Shown in pieces: positions 51,349 to 61,321 of a DNA stretch of 64,000 nt (position 1 is its first letter; every line of letters starts with the position of its first letter). The notes beneath the pieces are model-generated. The model made no database searches. It was not told where the DNA came from and saw only the letters and a list, made by a program, of their open reading frames with translations. This stretch comes from Paludibacteraceae bacterium (GTDB taxonomy: Bacteria > Bacteroidota > Bacteroidia > Bacteroidales > Paludibacteraceae). The stretch lies in contig JARLGW010000001.1 of NCBI GenBank assembly GCA_031292565.1, positions 806,001-870,000 on the forward strand. The letters are read 5' to 3'. The translations under genes and the position numbers were made by a program.

Positions 51349-51920
51349 AGTTCCTTTGTTTTCAGGTTGATTTTTTCCTCCCAAACAACCCAAACCAAAA
51401 AGATTACGCCGTAAAATACATACTTGAATACCTGCTCGTGCAGAAACTTGAAATATTCGGGATGCTGCTCCACCACCATGGCTATGGCAATGATACGTAT
51501 CAGGTTGAAAAGGTACGCTATAAACACGCCCAGGGGTACATACCATAGCTTGTGCTTCCAGGGGCCTGGAGTGCAAGCCATGATGCAAAAGAAGATAAAC
51601 GATTGCTTGATGGCCGTGCAGCCCCAAACGATGGTGATATGGTTTTCGTTGAGGAAACAAACGTCGTTTAAATGATGCCCGTGGATATGATACCCAAACA
51701 GGGTAAGCGCACCTCTAGTTACTTTGGTAATATGGATTACCATAAAGTTGAAAGGGGCGGAAATATCAACATGATTGAACAGGAGTACTTGTGTATCCGT
51801 ATCGTCGCCATAAATACATAATTTCCACAAGATATTACTGGCAAATAGTACCAGCATAAAAATTAACACACTGTGTATGGGTTTAGCTTTTAGCCAAAGT
51901 TCTTTTATTTTTTTTATCAT
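51339..51920 (-). CDS. Archaeosortase/exosortase family protein
   Basis: A 193-residue polytopic membrane protein of the exosortase family, transpeptidases that process proteins with a short C-terminal sorting signal. About six hydrophobic segments surround the three expected catalytic residues: cysteine in TIVWGCTAIKQSFIFF (about 100), arginine in FNLIRIIAIA (about 139) and histidine in KFLHEQVFKYVFYG (about 161). No substrate with a PEP-CTERM-like tail was recognised in the window, and no EPS cluster is nearby. It lies between pgk and tsaD with an uncertain role. The family call rests on motif layout, not a search. Confidence 0.75.
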   Translation of the reverse strand: MIKKIKELWLKAKPIHSVLIFMLVLFASNILWKLCIYGDDTDTQVLLFNHVDISAPFNFMVIHITKVTRGALTLFGYHIHGHHLNDVCFLNENHITIVWGCTAIKQSFIFFCIMACTPGPWKHKLWYVPLGVFIAYLFNLIRIIAIAMVVEQHPEYFKFLHEQVFKYVFYGVIFLVWVVWEEKINLKTKELEG

Positions 51921-51944
51921 ATAGATTTGAATTTCCGTTCAAAT

Positions 51945-52979
51945 TTACAATTCCATCCGGGCAAACGGAGGCAGTGAAACATCGCAAAACTCGTTTCCCA
52001 AAAACTTAAAGTAACCGGACACGGCTATCATGGCTGCATTGTCCATCGTAAAGCTTAATTTAGGAATGTAGGCTTGCTTGCCGTGACGGGTGGCATACTC
52101 CAAAAAAGCGTTGCGCAAACCCGAATTGGCCGAAACGCCTCCGGCTATGGCTATTTCGTTTATATTGTACGTTTTTACCGCTTTGGCAAATTTATCCATC
52201 AGGATGTCTATAATAGTCTGTTGCAACGAAGCACAAAGATCGGCTTTATTTTTTTCCACAAAGTCCTTGTCTTCCTTTAAATGATCTCTGAGCAAATATA
52301 AAAAAGAAGTTTTCAGCCCACTAAAGCTGTAATTATATCCTTCTATGTGAGGCTTATTCAGGTTAAACGCTTTCGGGTTTCCTTCTTTCGCCAGTTTGTC
52401 AATATAGGGCCCACCGGGATATGGTAGCCCCATCACTTTGGCACATTTATCAAATGCTTCGCCCGCGGCATCGTCAATAGTTTGCCCTATAAGTTCCATT
52501 TCGCGAGGGCTTTTTACCAGGATGATTTGGGAGTTGCCACCCGAAACCAACAGGCATAGAAATGGAAATTGAGGTTGCTTTTTTTCAACTCCGGGTTCTT
52601 CAATAAAATTAGCCAACACATGTGCGTGCAAATGGTTTACATCTATCAGCGGGAGGTTGAGTGCCTGTGCAAAACCTTTGGCAAAAGAAGTACCTACCAG
52701 CAAGGAGCCCATCAGTCCGGGGCCTCGTGTAAAGGCCACAGCCGTAAGTTGTTCTTTACTTATTCCGGCTTGCTTCAATGCCTCATGCACTACCGGGATG
52801 ATATTTTGCTGATGTGCGCGGGAGGCCAATTCAGGTACTACGCCTCCATATTGTTCGTGAACTTTTTGGCTAGCCACTACGTTGGAAAGTAACCGCTTGT
52901 TGCAACATACGGCGGCTGATGTGTCGTCGCACGAAGATTCAATTCCAAGTATATAAATTTCGTTTGAAGTAAAAGCCAT
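51945..52979 (-). CDS. tsaD: tRNA threonylcarbamoyladenosine biosynthesis protein TsaD
   Basis: TsaD transfers the threonylcarbamoyl group to adenine 37 of tRNAs that read ANN codons, with TsaB, TsaC and TsaE. The 344-residue protein has LGIESSCDDTSAAV, the metal-binding HxxxH motif in NHLHAHV (about His116 and His120), FTRGPGLMGSLLVG, LLVSGGNSQIILV and IAGGVSANSGLR. Its start is normal. It is divergent from tamB across a 169-bp gap, a pairing I recall from other Bacteroidetes. Confidence 0.97.
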   Translation of the reverse strand: MAFTSNEIYILGIESSCDDTSAAVCCNKRLLSNVVASQKVHEQYGGVVPELASRAHQQNIIPVVHEALKQAGISKEQLTAVAFTRGPGLMGSLLVGTSFAKGFAQALNLPLIDVNHLHAHVLANFIEEPGVEKKQPQFPFLCLLVSGGNSQIILVKSPREMELIGQTIDDAAGEAFDKCAKVMGLPYPGGPYIDKLAKEGNPKAFNLNKPHIEGYNYSFSGLKTSFLYLLRDHLKEDKDFVEKNKADLCASLQQTIIDILMDKFAKAVKTYNINEIAIAGGVSANSGLRNAFLEYATRHGKQAYIPKLSFTMDNAAMIAVSGYFKFLGNEFCDVSLPPFARMEL

Positions 52980-53148
52980 AATTATATTGTGATAAATTTA
53001 TGAATCTTTTAAAATTACGTGGGCAGGAGGATATGCAAATAAGTTCTAAATCCTGTTTTATTCCCTAAAATATTGTAACATACGGCGTGAAAGCCGATTT
53101 GTTTAATTATTTTTGTAAACCAATACTTCTGTGGAAAATAATTATTTA

Positions 53149-56100
53149 ATGGCCATTACTGCTCCTACACCATTCAAGAATAGCAAGAAAGTAGCAAAAA
53201 TATTGATTATCAGTATAACAGCATTGCTGTTTCTACTGGGAACAATGGTTGCTTTTTTGCAATGCGAAAGCGTGCAAAACTATTTAGCACATACGGCTAC
53301 TGATTATTTTTCCACTAAACTAGGTACAAAGGTACAAATTGGTTCGGTGGATATTGAACTTTTTAATAAGGTTTCACTAAAACAAGTTTATATTGCGGAT
53401 CAAAAAGGCGATACCCTGATTTATGCCGATAAGATTAAAATGATATTCAAACCGTTTCAGCTCATTCGTAATCGGTTTGTTTGCAATGGATTAAACATAC
53501 AAGGCCTCCGTGGCCGTTTGGTAATTGACAAAAAAAAGGTATTTAACCTCACGTTTTTACTGAATGCTTTTAAAAGCAAGGACACAACAAAATCGAAAAT
53601 AACCTATCGGATAGAAAATGTGCGTTTACGAAACTCGAGAATTAGTTTCGATAACGAAAATTTTCCGTACAAAGGCAATCAATTTGACGACAAGCATGTT
53701 TTTGTTACCAAGCTAAATGCTGATATTTCGCTACATAAACTAAATAGCCAATATTTGATTGCTGATTTGGAAGACATTAGTTTGCATGAAAAATCGGGTT
53801 TTACCTTAAAGAACTTTACCACTTCAATTACGGCTGATAGCAAGAAGGCACTAATTGAAAAAACGAAGATAGAGCTGCCCAATTCTAAAATCACGTTTTC
53901 ACCCATCACCATTACATACGGCAGCTTTGACAAGCTGAAAAAAAATCTTGGGAAGGTGCACCTTCGGTTTACACTCAATCCGTCCAAAATCCATTTGGCC
54001 GACTTAAAGGCATTTGTTCCTGTCTTTAAAGGTACAAGAGGTGATGTGTTAGCCTCAACTGATTTTCAAGGTTCTTTTTCTAATCTTAAAATAAAGAACC
54101 TGAATCTCTCGTATTCCAATTTGTTATCCATGCAAGGTGATTTCGAGTTAAGCGGCTTACCCGACTTAAAGGAAACGCTTGTTTATGCAAAGATTAAAGA
54201 TGTAAAAACGGATAACGGTAAATTGCAGGATTTCCTGTCACAATTACAAGGAAAACCGGTAATATTGCCCGAGCAGTTTAATAAATTGGGAGCCATCCAC
54301 TACAAAGGAAGCATTTCCGGCTTTTTCAATAATTTGGTTATTTACGGTGCGTTACGCACCAACATGGGCTTGCTATCCACGGATATACTGTTGGAGGTTT
54401 TGCCAAGTTTTGAAGGGCTCAATTATAGCGGGTCAATCCATGCTCAAAACCTAAAAACGGCTCTTCTGCTGAACGATAAATCGTCGCTCGACAATTTGTC
54501 ATTCAACCTTTCATCCAAAGGGAGCATTCTTCCTAGTGGCGAGGTTAAAGGAGACGTGTCGGGGTTAATATCGTCCATGATGTATAAAAATTACAACTAT
54601 AAAAATATTACGCTGAAAGGAAATTTCGATAAAAAAGGTTTCGAAGGGAAAGTTAATTTGGACGACCCGAATGCGAAACTGGACTTTAACGGGATGATTG
54701 ATTTTACGAAGAAGATGCCTTCGGGTAATTTTCAACTCAGCGTAAAGCAACTGAATCCTAACAAGCTGAACCTTACAAAGGCTTATCCCGATTTAAGCCT
54801 CGCATTTAATATTAGCACCGATTTTTCAGGTGAATCGATGGAAAAAACCAATACCAATGTGTTTATTGACAGCCTGTATTTGTTCAACAAGGATAAAGAG
54901 GTTTTTATAAAGAAAATATACGTTAAATCGATCTTAAACGACACGGCGAGTACGCTTTCCATAAACTCCGATTTGGTGACAGGGATTGTAAAAGGGCGAT
55001 ACTCTTTTGCTAATTTGGTGGATAATGTTTCGTCGATGTTGAACAACTACTTGCCTTCTTTGGAAAAAGGAAACGGTTCGGTAAAAATTCATCCGATAAA
55101 TAATTTCGTATTCCATTTTTCAAAATTCAATATTGATAAGTTGGCCGATTTGTTGAATATACATGTAACATTGGACGCAGAAACTTCAATATCAGGATAT
55201 TATAACGACAAAACGCAGAAATTCCGTGTGGAGGTAATTAGCCCTTTAGTTACCTGGGGTAAAAACAGTTACAGCAACCTGAATCTTCTTTGCGTCAACC
55301 CCACGGATGCTATTAATTTAACAACAACCTCCAACGTAAATCAGAATACGAAGCTCAATTTTTCATCCCGAATTGCCAACGACTCTGTTTTACTAAATTT
55401 GGGTTGGGCAGACAAAACTAATTTTGCAGGAGATGTAAACGTGTTAACCATGTTTAGCCGGAACGATGAAAATAAACTTCAGGCACAGGTTCAGATTCAA
55501 CCTTCGAAGGTGATAATGAAAGACTCAACCTGGAATATTCAAAAAAGCCTTATTACTACTGATTTTAAATCGATTAATGTTTCCAATTTTGCTGTGGAAC
55601 ATCAAAATCAGTTTATCAAAATACATGGCATAGCATCTTCCCGACAAACGGATAGCTTGTTTGTGAATTTACAAAGTGTTCAACTGAATTACGTGTTAGA
55701 TCTATTAAAGGTAAGAGAACCTAAAATGGAGGCGATGGTAAGTGGAAATTGTGTGGCCACAAACGTTCTTGACCACATAACGCTTTTATTGGATGTATCC
55801 GGCAAAGATTTTAGTTTCAACAACTCTCTTTGGGGTGATGTAAAACTGAAAAGTTCGTGGGACGAGCTTCATAAAAGGATCGTGGCAAAAGGGGTGGTTT
55901 ATACCTCGACCGATACCATAGCTCATTTGGACGGAGACTATTATTCCAAAAAAGATTCGATGAATTTTATGGCAGATGCAAAAGCCCTAAAAGCTGATTT
56001 TCTACGCTATTATCTCGACTCTACGTTGCAGAACATATCAGGCGTAGCCACGGGTAAGGTTCGGATTTTCGGCTCATTAAAGCACATCCTGTTTGATGGC

Positions 56101-57639
56101 GATGTAGCCGTACGCGATGGAAAGTTTGATATTGATTATTTGAAAACATCCTTCCATTTTGCTGATACGGTGCATTTGAGGCCTAGTGAAATCAGCTTTA
56201 ATAATGTAAAGGTTTTCGACAAGGAAAACCACACGGCTATCTTTAGTGGTAAGCTTACGCATAACAGCTTTAAAAACATGCGTTTCAACTTCAATGTCAC
56301 ATGCAAAAACATGTTGGCAATGAATACCACCCAAAAAGACAATCCTAGTTTTTACGGGAAAGCGTATGCTACAGGGCGGGTAAGAATACAGGGTGAAACG
56401 GGCAAAGTGGTGCTTACGGTTGATGCTAAAACAGAACCACATACAAAGGTTTACATACCAATGCAGCGATCGGCTGTAGCAACCGAAAATACATTTGTTC
56501 AATATGTTTCCAACCGAAATCAGAAATCGGCAGGAAAAGTTGATTCACAAAAACAAGTGGCTGTACGCGTACCAAAATCCAGCTTCCGGGTAAATTTGCA
56601 AATAGAAGCAACGCCTGACGCTGAAGTGATAATGGCTACCGATCAGCTTGGAGGCGATATGATAAAAGCCTCCGGTACCGGAAATATACGAATAGATTAC
56701 GACCGTAACTCTGACCTTAAACTGTATGGAAATTATGAGGTGGAAAAGGGTGAATATATCTTTACCTTGCAGCAAGTGATTCGTAAAACTTTTGCTATTC
56801 GCCAGGGAGGTACCATCCGTTGGTCGGGCAACCCCTACCTGGCCATTATTAATTTGAATGCCGTTTACACGGTACCGTCGGTGTCGTTGCTCGATATTTT
56901 GGATGAGTCGCAGTTGGAAGGCGTGGCGCGTACCAGTGTGCCGGTAAACTGTCTGTTGGGTTTAACGGGCGATTTGATGCAGCCAACCATTAAATTCGAC
57001 TTGGAATTGCCTTCTGATGCGGAATTACAACGACGCATTAAAAACATTGTAAATACGGAAGAAATGATGAACCGGGAAATGTTGGCACTGCTTGTTATGA
57101 GCCGATTCTATAAACCGGATTACTTGCAAACTTCCAAGACTGGGGTTGGAACTGAAATGGTGTCAGTGTTAACCACCACCGTGTCAGGCCAGTTAAACAG
57201 TTGGCTATCACAGCTAGGCAATAAAATTAACGTGGGGGTTAATGCCCGGTTAGGCAACGGTCAGGATCTTTCTAATGGAGGGGAGTATGAAGTGGCCGTG
57301 ATGTATCAACCCAACAACAGGCTCGTGATAAACAGTAACCTAGGCTACCGAAATGATGTGTTGAACATGACAAATTCAAACTTCGTGGGCGACGTGGATC
57401 TTGAATACAAGCTGAATAAAAGTGGTAAGCTCCGGGCAAAAGCTTATACCCATTCGGCTGATAATTATTATTATACCACAGGTACTGCCAAAACAACGCA
57501 GGGGGTAGGATTGTTGTATAGAGAAGATTTCAATACTTTCTCCGAGCTTCTTCGTCATTATTTTTCTCCGAAAACAAAAAAGAATGATACCACTAAAATA
57601 GAAAAAGATTCTGTAATTTTGAAAAAACAAAAATTATGA
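53149..57639 (+). CDS. tamB: TamB-like translocation/assembly module protein (DUF490)
   Basis: TamB-type proteins are long beta-helical bridges from the inner to the outer membrane, involved in outer-membrane protein assembly and lipid transport. At about 1496 residues the length is typical. One N-terminal helix (VAKILIISITALLFLLGTMV, about residue 15-34) anchors it, and a long repeated beta-strand part follows. The C-terminal DUF490 region has KASGTGNIRIDYDRNSDLKL, YEVEKGEYIFTLQQVIRKTF, IRQGGTIRWSGNPYLAIINL and LNVGVNARLGNGQDLSNGGE-like elements. ATG 53149 is chosen over the GTG at 53131. TATTTTTG at 53108-53115 may be its -7 box. The DUF3256 gene overlaps its stop by 4 bp. Confidence 0.9.
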   Translation: MAITAPTPFKNSKKVAKILIISITALLFLLGTMVAFLQCESVQNYLAHTATDYFSTKLGTKVQIGSVDIELFNKVSLKQVYIADQKGDTLIYADKIKMIFKPFQLIRNRFVCNGLNIQGLRGRLVIDKKKVFNLTFLLNAFKSKDTTKSKITYRIENVRLRNSRISFDNENFPYKGNQFDDKHVFVTKLNADISLHKLNSQYLIADLEDISLHEKSGFTLKNFTTSITADSKKALIEKTKIELPNSKITFSPITITYGSFDKLKKNLGKVHLRFTLNPSKIHLADLKAFVPVFKGTRGDVLASTDFQGSFSNLKIKNLNLSYSNLLSMQGDFELSGLPDLKETLVYAKIKDVKTDNGKLQDFLSQLQGKPVILPEQFNKLGAIHYKGSISGFFNNLVIYGALRTNMGLLSTDILLEVLPSFEGLNYSGSIHAQNLKTALLLNDKSSLDNLSFNLSSKGSILPSGEVKGDVSGLISSMMYKNYNYKNITLKGNFDKKGFEGKVNLDDPNAKLDFNGMIDFTKKMPSGNFQLSVKQLNPNKLNLTKAYPDLSLAFNISTDFSGESMEKTNTNVFIDSLYLFNKDKEVFIKKIYVKSILNDTASTLSINSDLVTGIVKGRYSFANLVDNVSSMLNNYLPSLEKGNGSVKIHPINNFVFHFSKFNIDKLADLLNIHVTLDAETSISGYYNDKTQKFRVEVISPLVTWGKNSYSNLNLLCVNPTDAINLTTTSNVNQNTKLNFSSRIANDSVLLNLGWADKTNFAGDVNVLTMFSRNDENKLQAQVQIQPSKVIMKDSTWNIQKSLITTDFKSINVSNFAVEHQNQFIKIHGIASSRQTDSLFVNLQSVQLNYVLDLLKVREPKMEAMVSGNCVATNVLDHITLLLDVSGKDFSFNNSLWGDVKLKSSWDELHKRIVAKGVVYTSTDTIAHLDGDYYSKKDSMNFMADAKALKADFLRYYLDSTLQNISGVATGKVRIFGSLKHILFDGDVAVRDGKFDIDYLKTSFHFADTVHLRPSEISFNNVKVFDKENHTAIFSGKLTHNSFKNMRFNFNVTCKNMLAMNTTQKDNPSFYGKAYATGRVRIQGETGKVVLTVDAKTEPHTKVYIPMQRSAVATENTFVQYVSNRNQKSAGKVDSQKQVAVRVPKSSFRVNLQIEATPDAEVIMATDQLGGDMIKASGTGNIRIDYDRNSDLKLYGNYEVEKGEYIFTLQQVIRKTFAIRQGGTIRWSGNPYLAIINLNAVYTVPSVSLLDILDESQLEGVARTSVPVNCLLGLTGDLMQPTIKFDLELPSDAELQRRIKNIVNTEEMMNREMLALLVMSRFYKPDYLQTSKTGVGTEMVSVLTTTVSGQLNSWLSQLGNKINVGVNARLGNGQDLSNGGEYEVAVMYQPNNRLVINSNLGYRNDVLNMTNSNFVGDVDLEYKLNKSGKLRAKAYTHSADNYYYTTGTAKTTQGVGLLYREDFNTFSELLRHYFSPKTKKNDTTKIEKDSVILKKQKL

Positions 57640-58337
57640 CCTATACAAATAAGAGAAAAATGAATTCGTTTGCAACTAAATCCATTTTCATATTTTTTCT
57701 GGCATCTATTCTGTCGTCAACCATGTCAGCCGAAAGCCTTATTGAAAAAGCATTTATCAAGATGCCCGACGAATATTACCTGTCCCTATCGTCCGAAATG
57801 CGTAGGAATATGGTAAACGATTATAAAAAAGATAGTGCGGCAACTCAAAAAAATAGATTCAAAGGCCAAAGCTCGATATTAAAAATAGATTCCTTACATA
57901 GCTTTATATCCATTCAAAACTCAAAGAATGGAAAGGTGGATATGAAATTATTGAGAAAAAACGATTCCATTATTTATATTGCGGTGGTATTTACCGCGTG
58001 TGCCCCTGTGTGCGATTCGCACGTTGGATTTTTTGCAGCCAACTGGCAGTTGTTAAATTTCCCCCTTATGCCATCCGTTTCCATCAAGGACTTTTTGGAT
58101 ATGGACAAAATAAAGAGCGAAGGAAAAGACCCCGATGCAATAGCCCAACGCTTTGATGTTACATTCATGCAATCGGCTTTCGTGAAAAATGAAGATAATA
58201 TTGAAGTAAGTTTGAATTCCGAAAAATTCGCGGATAAGGATAACTTTGAAAAAATAAAACCATATTTAAAAGGCAACAAATTGCTTTACACGTGGAAGAA
58301 CGGAACGTTTGAAAAAACAAGCTGTTATAACAAGTAA
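57636..58337 (+). CDS. DUF3256 family protein
   Basis: A 233-residue exported protein of a Bacteroidetes family of unknown function. It has an N-terminal signal (SIFIFFLASILSSTMSA) and a mature part beginning ESLIEKAFIKMPDEYYLSLS. AVVFTACAPVCDSHVGFFAA and PLMPSVSIKDFLDMDKIKSE are visible conserved-looking stretches. The ATG overlaps the tamB stop in an ATGA, which suggests translational coupling; an ATG at 57660 is an alternative. Its neighbours are tamB and a TPR protein. No catalytic motif was recognised. Confidence 0.8.
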   Translation: MTYTNKRKMNSFATKSIFIFFLASILSSTMSAESLIEKAFIKMPDEYYLSLSSEMRRNMVNDYKKDSAATQKNRFKGQSSILKIDSLHSFISIQNSKNGKVDMKLLRKNDSIIYIAVVFTACAPVCDSHVGFFAANWQLLNFPLMPSVSIKDFLDMDKIKSEGKDPDAIAQRFDVTFMQSAFVKNEDNIEVSLNSEKFADKDNFEKIKPYLKGNKLLYTWKNGTFEKTSCYNK

Positions 58338-58343
58338 ATAAAT

Positions 58344-60557
58344 ATGAATCACAAAGACATAACATCGGCCTATAACACGGTGTGTCAATTGTTGGAAAAA
58401 AGGCAACTTAAAGAAACATTTGACAGGATAGAGACGCTTGCCCAGGCATTGCTTATTTGGCAATTGCAGGAAAAACTCAACGAGCAGAAAGAAACCTATC
58501 GGTGGATGCTAAAGTACTCCGTGGATGGGGTGAACGATCCTGAGCAAAAGAAAATATATACCTCCCTGCTGGCCAACTGCTATCGGATAGTAGAGGAAGT
58601 AAAAGAAGACTTGCTATCCATCAACTCGCATAACTTTGTTTATTCACAGAAAAGATATTTACCCCATATTCAGCATGTTAATATTAACGATTTAGCATCG
58701 GAGCTTGAAAATGCCACGGCAAATGCCGGACTTCCGGGGTTGTTGGAACAAAGCCTGAAAACAAAAGGAAAACAAAAAGAATTTGCCATACAGCATGAAG
58801 AATTGACCAATCAGCTTTTTCAACAATGTTGGTTGACGGCAAAATATACCGAGAGCGAATTAAATCTCTTTAAAACCGTGATGCTCAACGAGCAAATATC
58901 CGTGGTGGATAAATGTATGGCCGTGTCGGCACTCACGCTTTCGCTGATGCGCTATTTTGATGAAGAGCGTTTGCTATTGCTTATCGAACAATGTACCAAC
59001 GAGCGAGAAGAAGTATCACAAAGAGCATTGGTGGGTTTGCTACCCGTTTTGGCCAAATACGATTCCCGTTTGATATTATTCCCTGCCATCAGAAATAGAC
59101 TTGTTGTACTGATAGACAACTCGTCGGTGCTACAACATCTCAAGCGTATTATACTACAATATGCACGCACCAACGAAACCGAAAAAATATCCCGGAAACT
59201 GAAAGAAGAAATTTTGCCGGAGATGATGAAGGTGGCACCTCAAATAAGAGAAAAGATAGATATTGATTCGCTGATTAAGAACGAAGACCCTGACGAGAAA
59301 AACCCTGAATGGCAGGAAATGCTCGAAAACAGTGGTATTGCCGATAAACTGAAAGAATTTAGCGAATTGCAAATGGATGGTGCCGACGTGTATATGAGCA
59401 CTTTTGCCATGCTGAAAAACTTCCCCTTCTTTTACGAAGTCTGCAATTGGTTTCGTCCGTTCGATCATTCCGAGTCACATATATTAGAACTGTTTGAAGG
59501 GGATGGAAATCCGTTTTTGAGTGCTATGATGACCAATGGCTATATGTGTAATTCCGACCGCTATTCTTTCTGCCTAAGCCTTATGCAAATGCCCGAAACG
59601 CAACGAAGCGTGATGAGCAACGCGTTTACCTCTGAAGCAGAGCAGCTAAAGGAAATACAAAAGGAAGATGCCATTATAAACACAACGAAGAAAGCCGAAT
59701 TTGAGTCGAACGCTTATATTCAGGATTTATACCGCTTCTTTAATCTGTTTCAGTATAAAGACGATTTTGAAAACCCGTTTTCTTTTTCTTTGAAATTGCA
59801 TAATACCTGGTTCTTCGCGTTAATCGGGTTTGAACCCGAAGACGTTAGGCAAATAGCCGAGTATTATTTTGCAAAAGATTTCTTTAGTCAGGCCTTAGAG
59901 CTTTTTGAAAAGATAGAGACGAATGCCGATCAGTGTGCTGATTTGTTGCAAAAAATCGGTTACTGCTACCAACAATTGAATGATATTGAAAACGCGCTGC
60001 ATAATTACCTGGAAGCCGAAATTATTTCGCCTAACAATAAGTGGACAATTCGCCGGATAGCCTATTGTTATCGCTTGTTGGCTGACTATCCTAACGCGTT
60101 GGAATACTATTTGAAATCGGAACAATTTTATCCTGAAAACATTAATATCCAAATACAAATAGGTAACTGCTATTTGAACAACAAGCAGTATGACAAAGCC
60201 TTATCTTATTATTTTAAGATAGAATATGCCACTACCGACAATGTGAAAGTGTGGAGAGCCATAGCTTGGACATCCTTTTTGGGTGACAAATTGCAACAAG
60301 CCGAAAAATTTTACGGTAAGATAATAGAATTAAAACCGGAATGGACCGATTACCTGAATGCAGGGCATGTAGCTTGGGCAGTGGGCAACCGGAAGCAAGC
60401 CGTGGAGCATTATAAACAAGCCATCACCACCAATGAGTTGGGTGCCTTTATTAAATCGTTCACCGAAGACAGTAAGTATTTGGAGCAAAAAGGAATAGAC
60501 TCAACTGACATTGCTATCATGCTGGACTATCTGCGCTATTTTGTGGAAGAAAAATAA
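58344..60557 (+). CDS. Tetratricopeptide repeat protein
   Basis: A 737-residue helical protein without a signal peptide, so probably cytoplasmic. Roughly residues 515-710 are TPR units, for example AKDFFSQALELFEKIETNAD, QQLNDIENALHNYLEAEIIS and RLLADYPNALEYYLKSEQFY. The first 450 residues are also helical but show no clear motif (LASELENATANAGLPGLLEQ; VDKCMAVSALTLSLMRYFDE). TPR arrays usually carry protein-protein contacts; the partner is unknown. It lies 6 bp after the DUF3256 gene and 6 bp before folB. Confidence 0.85.
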   Translation: MNHKDITSAYNTVCQLLEKRQLKETFDRIETLAQALLIWQLQEKLNEQKETYRWMLKYSVDGVNDPEQKKIYTSLLANCYRIVEEVKEDLLSINSHNFVYSQKRYLPHIQHVNINDLASELENATANAGLPGLLEQSLKTKGKQKEFAIQHEELTNQLFQQCWLTAKYTESELNLFKTVMLNEQISVVDKCMAVSALTLSLMRYFDEERLLLLIEQCTNEREEVSQRALVGLLPVLAKYDSRLILFPAIRNRLVVLIDNSSVLQHLKRIILQYARTNETEKISRKLKEEILPEMMKVAPQIREKIDIDSLIKNEDPDEKNPEWQEMLENSGIADKLKEFSELQMDGADVYMSTFAMLKNFPFFYEVCNWFRPFDHSESHILELFEGDGNPFLSAMMTNGYMCNSDRYSFCLSLMQMPETQRSVMSNAFTSEAEQLKEIQKEDAIINTTKKAEFESNAYIQDLYRFFNLFQYKDDFENPFSFSLKLHNTWFFALIGFEPEDVRQIAEYYFAKDFFSQALELFEKIETNADQCADLLQKIGYCYQQLNDIENALHNYLEAEIISPNNKWTIRRIAYCYRLLADYPNALEYYLKSEQFYPENINIQIQIGNCYLNNKQYDKALSYYFKIEYATTDNVKVWRAIAWTSFLGDKLQQAEKFYGKIIELKPEWTDYLNAGHVAWAVGNRKQAVEHYKQAITTNELGAFIKSFTEDSKYLEQKGIDSTDIAIMLDYLRYFVEEK

Positions 60558-60563
60558 AACGGC

Positions 60564-60917
60564 ATGGGAAAAATCATATTAGAGAAAATGCAGTTTTATG
60601 CCTATCATGGTTTCTTTGATGAAGAGCAACTGGTGGGGGCAAATTACGAACTGACGCTGGCGTTAGACCTTGACATTTCGTTGCCCGGACGGACTGACGA
60701 ACTGACTGATACGCTCAATTATCAGGCTGTTTATGATGTAGTTAAAGAGCAAATGGATATTAAGTCGCGCTTGGTGGAGCATGTGGCTCAACGTATTATA
60801 GACCGACTCAGGGCGGAGTTCCCACAAATACAGCACATAGAATTATCTCTTTCCAAGCTTAACCCGCCCTTGGGAGGTCAAGTGGAAAGAGTAACCATTC
60901 AATTATCAACTCCCTGA
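60564..60917 (+). CDS. folB: Dihydroneopterin aldolase FolB
   Basis: FolB splits dihydroneopterin to 6-hydroxymethyl-dihydropterin in folate synthesis. The 117-residue protein is of normal size. It has the start KIILEKMQFYAYHGFFDEEQ (catalytic glutamate region), DTLNYQAVYDVVKEQM, LVEHVAQRIIDRL and the C-terminal catalytic-lysine motif SLSKLNPPLGG. It is the last gene of the tamB-DUF3256-TPR-folB stretch. ridA converges 10 bp beyond. Confidence 0.95.
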   Translation: MGKIILEKMQFYAYHGFFDEEQLVGANYELTLALDLDISLPGRTDELTDTLNYQAVYDVVKEQMDIKSRLVEHVAQRIIDRLRAEFPQIQHIELSLSKLNPPLGGQVERVTIQLSTP

Positions 60918-60927
60918 AAATAGAGTT

Positions 60928-61305
60928 TTATTTTACGGCGATGGTTTCAATTTCAACCAAAGCCCCTAGTGGTAATCCTTTAACGGCAATAGTGGAGCGT
61001 GCAGGACTGTCGTTGGTATAATATTTCTTATACACCTCGTTCACATCCGGGAATTGCGCCATGTCGGCAATAAAAACCGTTGTTTTCACCACGTCGGCAA
61101 AACTATATCCGGCTTCATCCAAAATAGCCTTGATGTTTTTAAAAACCTGTTCGGTTTGGCTGCTTATATCAGTAGCTTCAATCTTGCCCGATGCCGGGTT
61201 GATAGGAATTTGCCCCGAAATGTAAAGCGTTCCGTTCACTTCCGTGGCTTGGCTATAAGGCCCTATGGCAGCAGGGGCTAGGCTGGTGGAAATAATTTTT
61301 TTCAT
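60928..61305 (-). CDS. ridA: RidA family (enamine/imine deaminase) protein
   Basis: RidA removes reactive enamine/imine intermediates made by PLP-dependent dehydratases. The 125-residue protein is full length, with the family signatures APAAIGPYSQATEVNGTLYI, SGQIPINPASGKIEA, NIKAILDEAGYSFADVVKTT and the C-terminal SPARSTIAVKGLPLGALVEI containing the catalytic arginine. It lies 16 bp downstream of a PHP phosphatase gene on the same strand, so the two may be co-transcribed. Confidence 0.95.
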   Translation of the reverse strand: MKKIISTSLAPAAIGPYSQATEVNGTLYISGQIPINPASGKIEATDISSQTEQVFKNIKAILDEAGYSFADVVKTTVFIADMAQFPDVNEVYKKYYTNDSPARSTIAVKGLPLGALVEIETIAVK

Positions 61306-61321
61306 AAAATAAAGATTTTAG

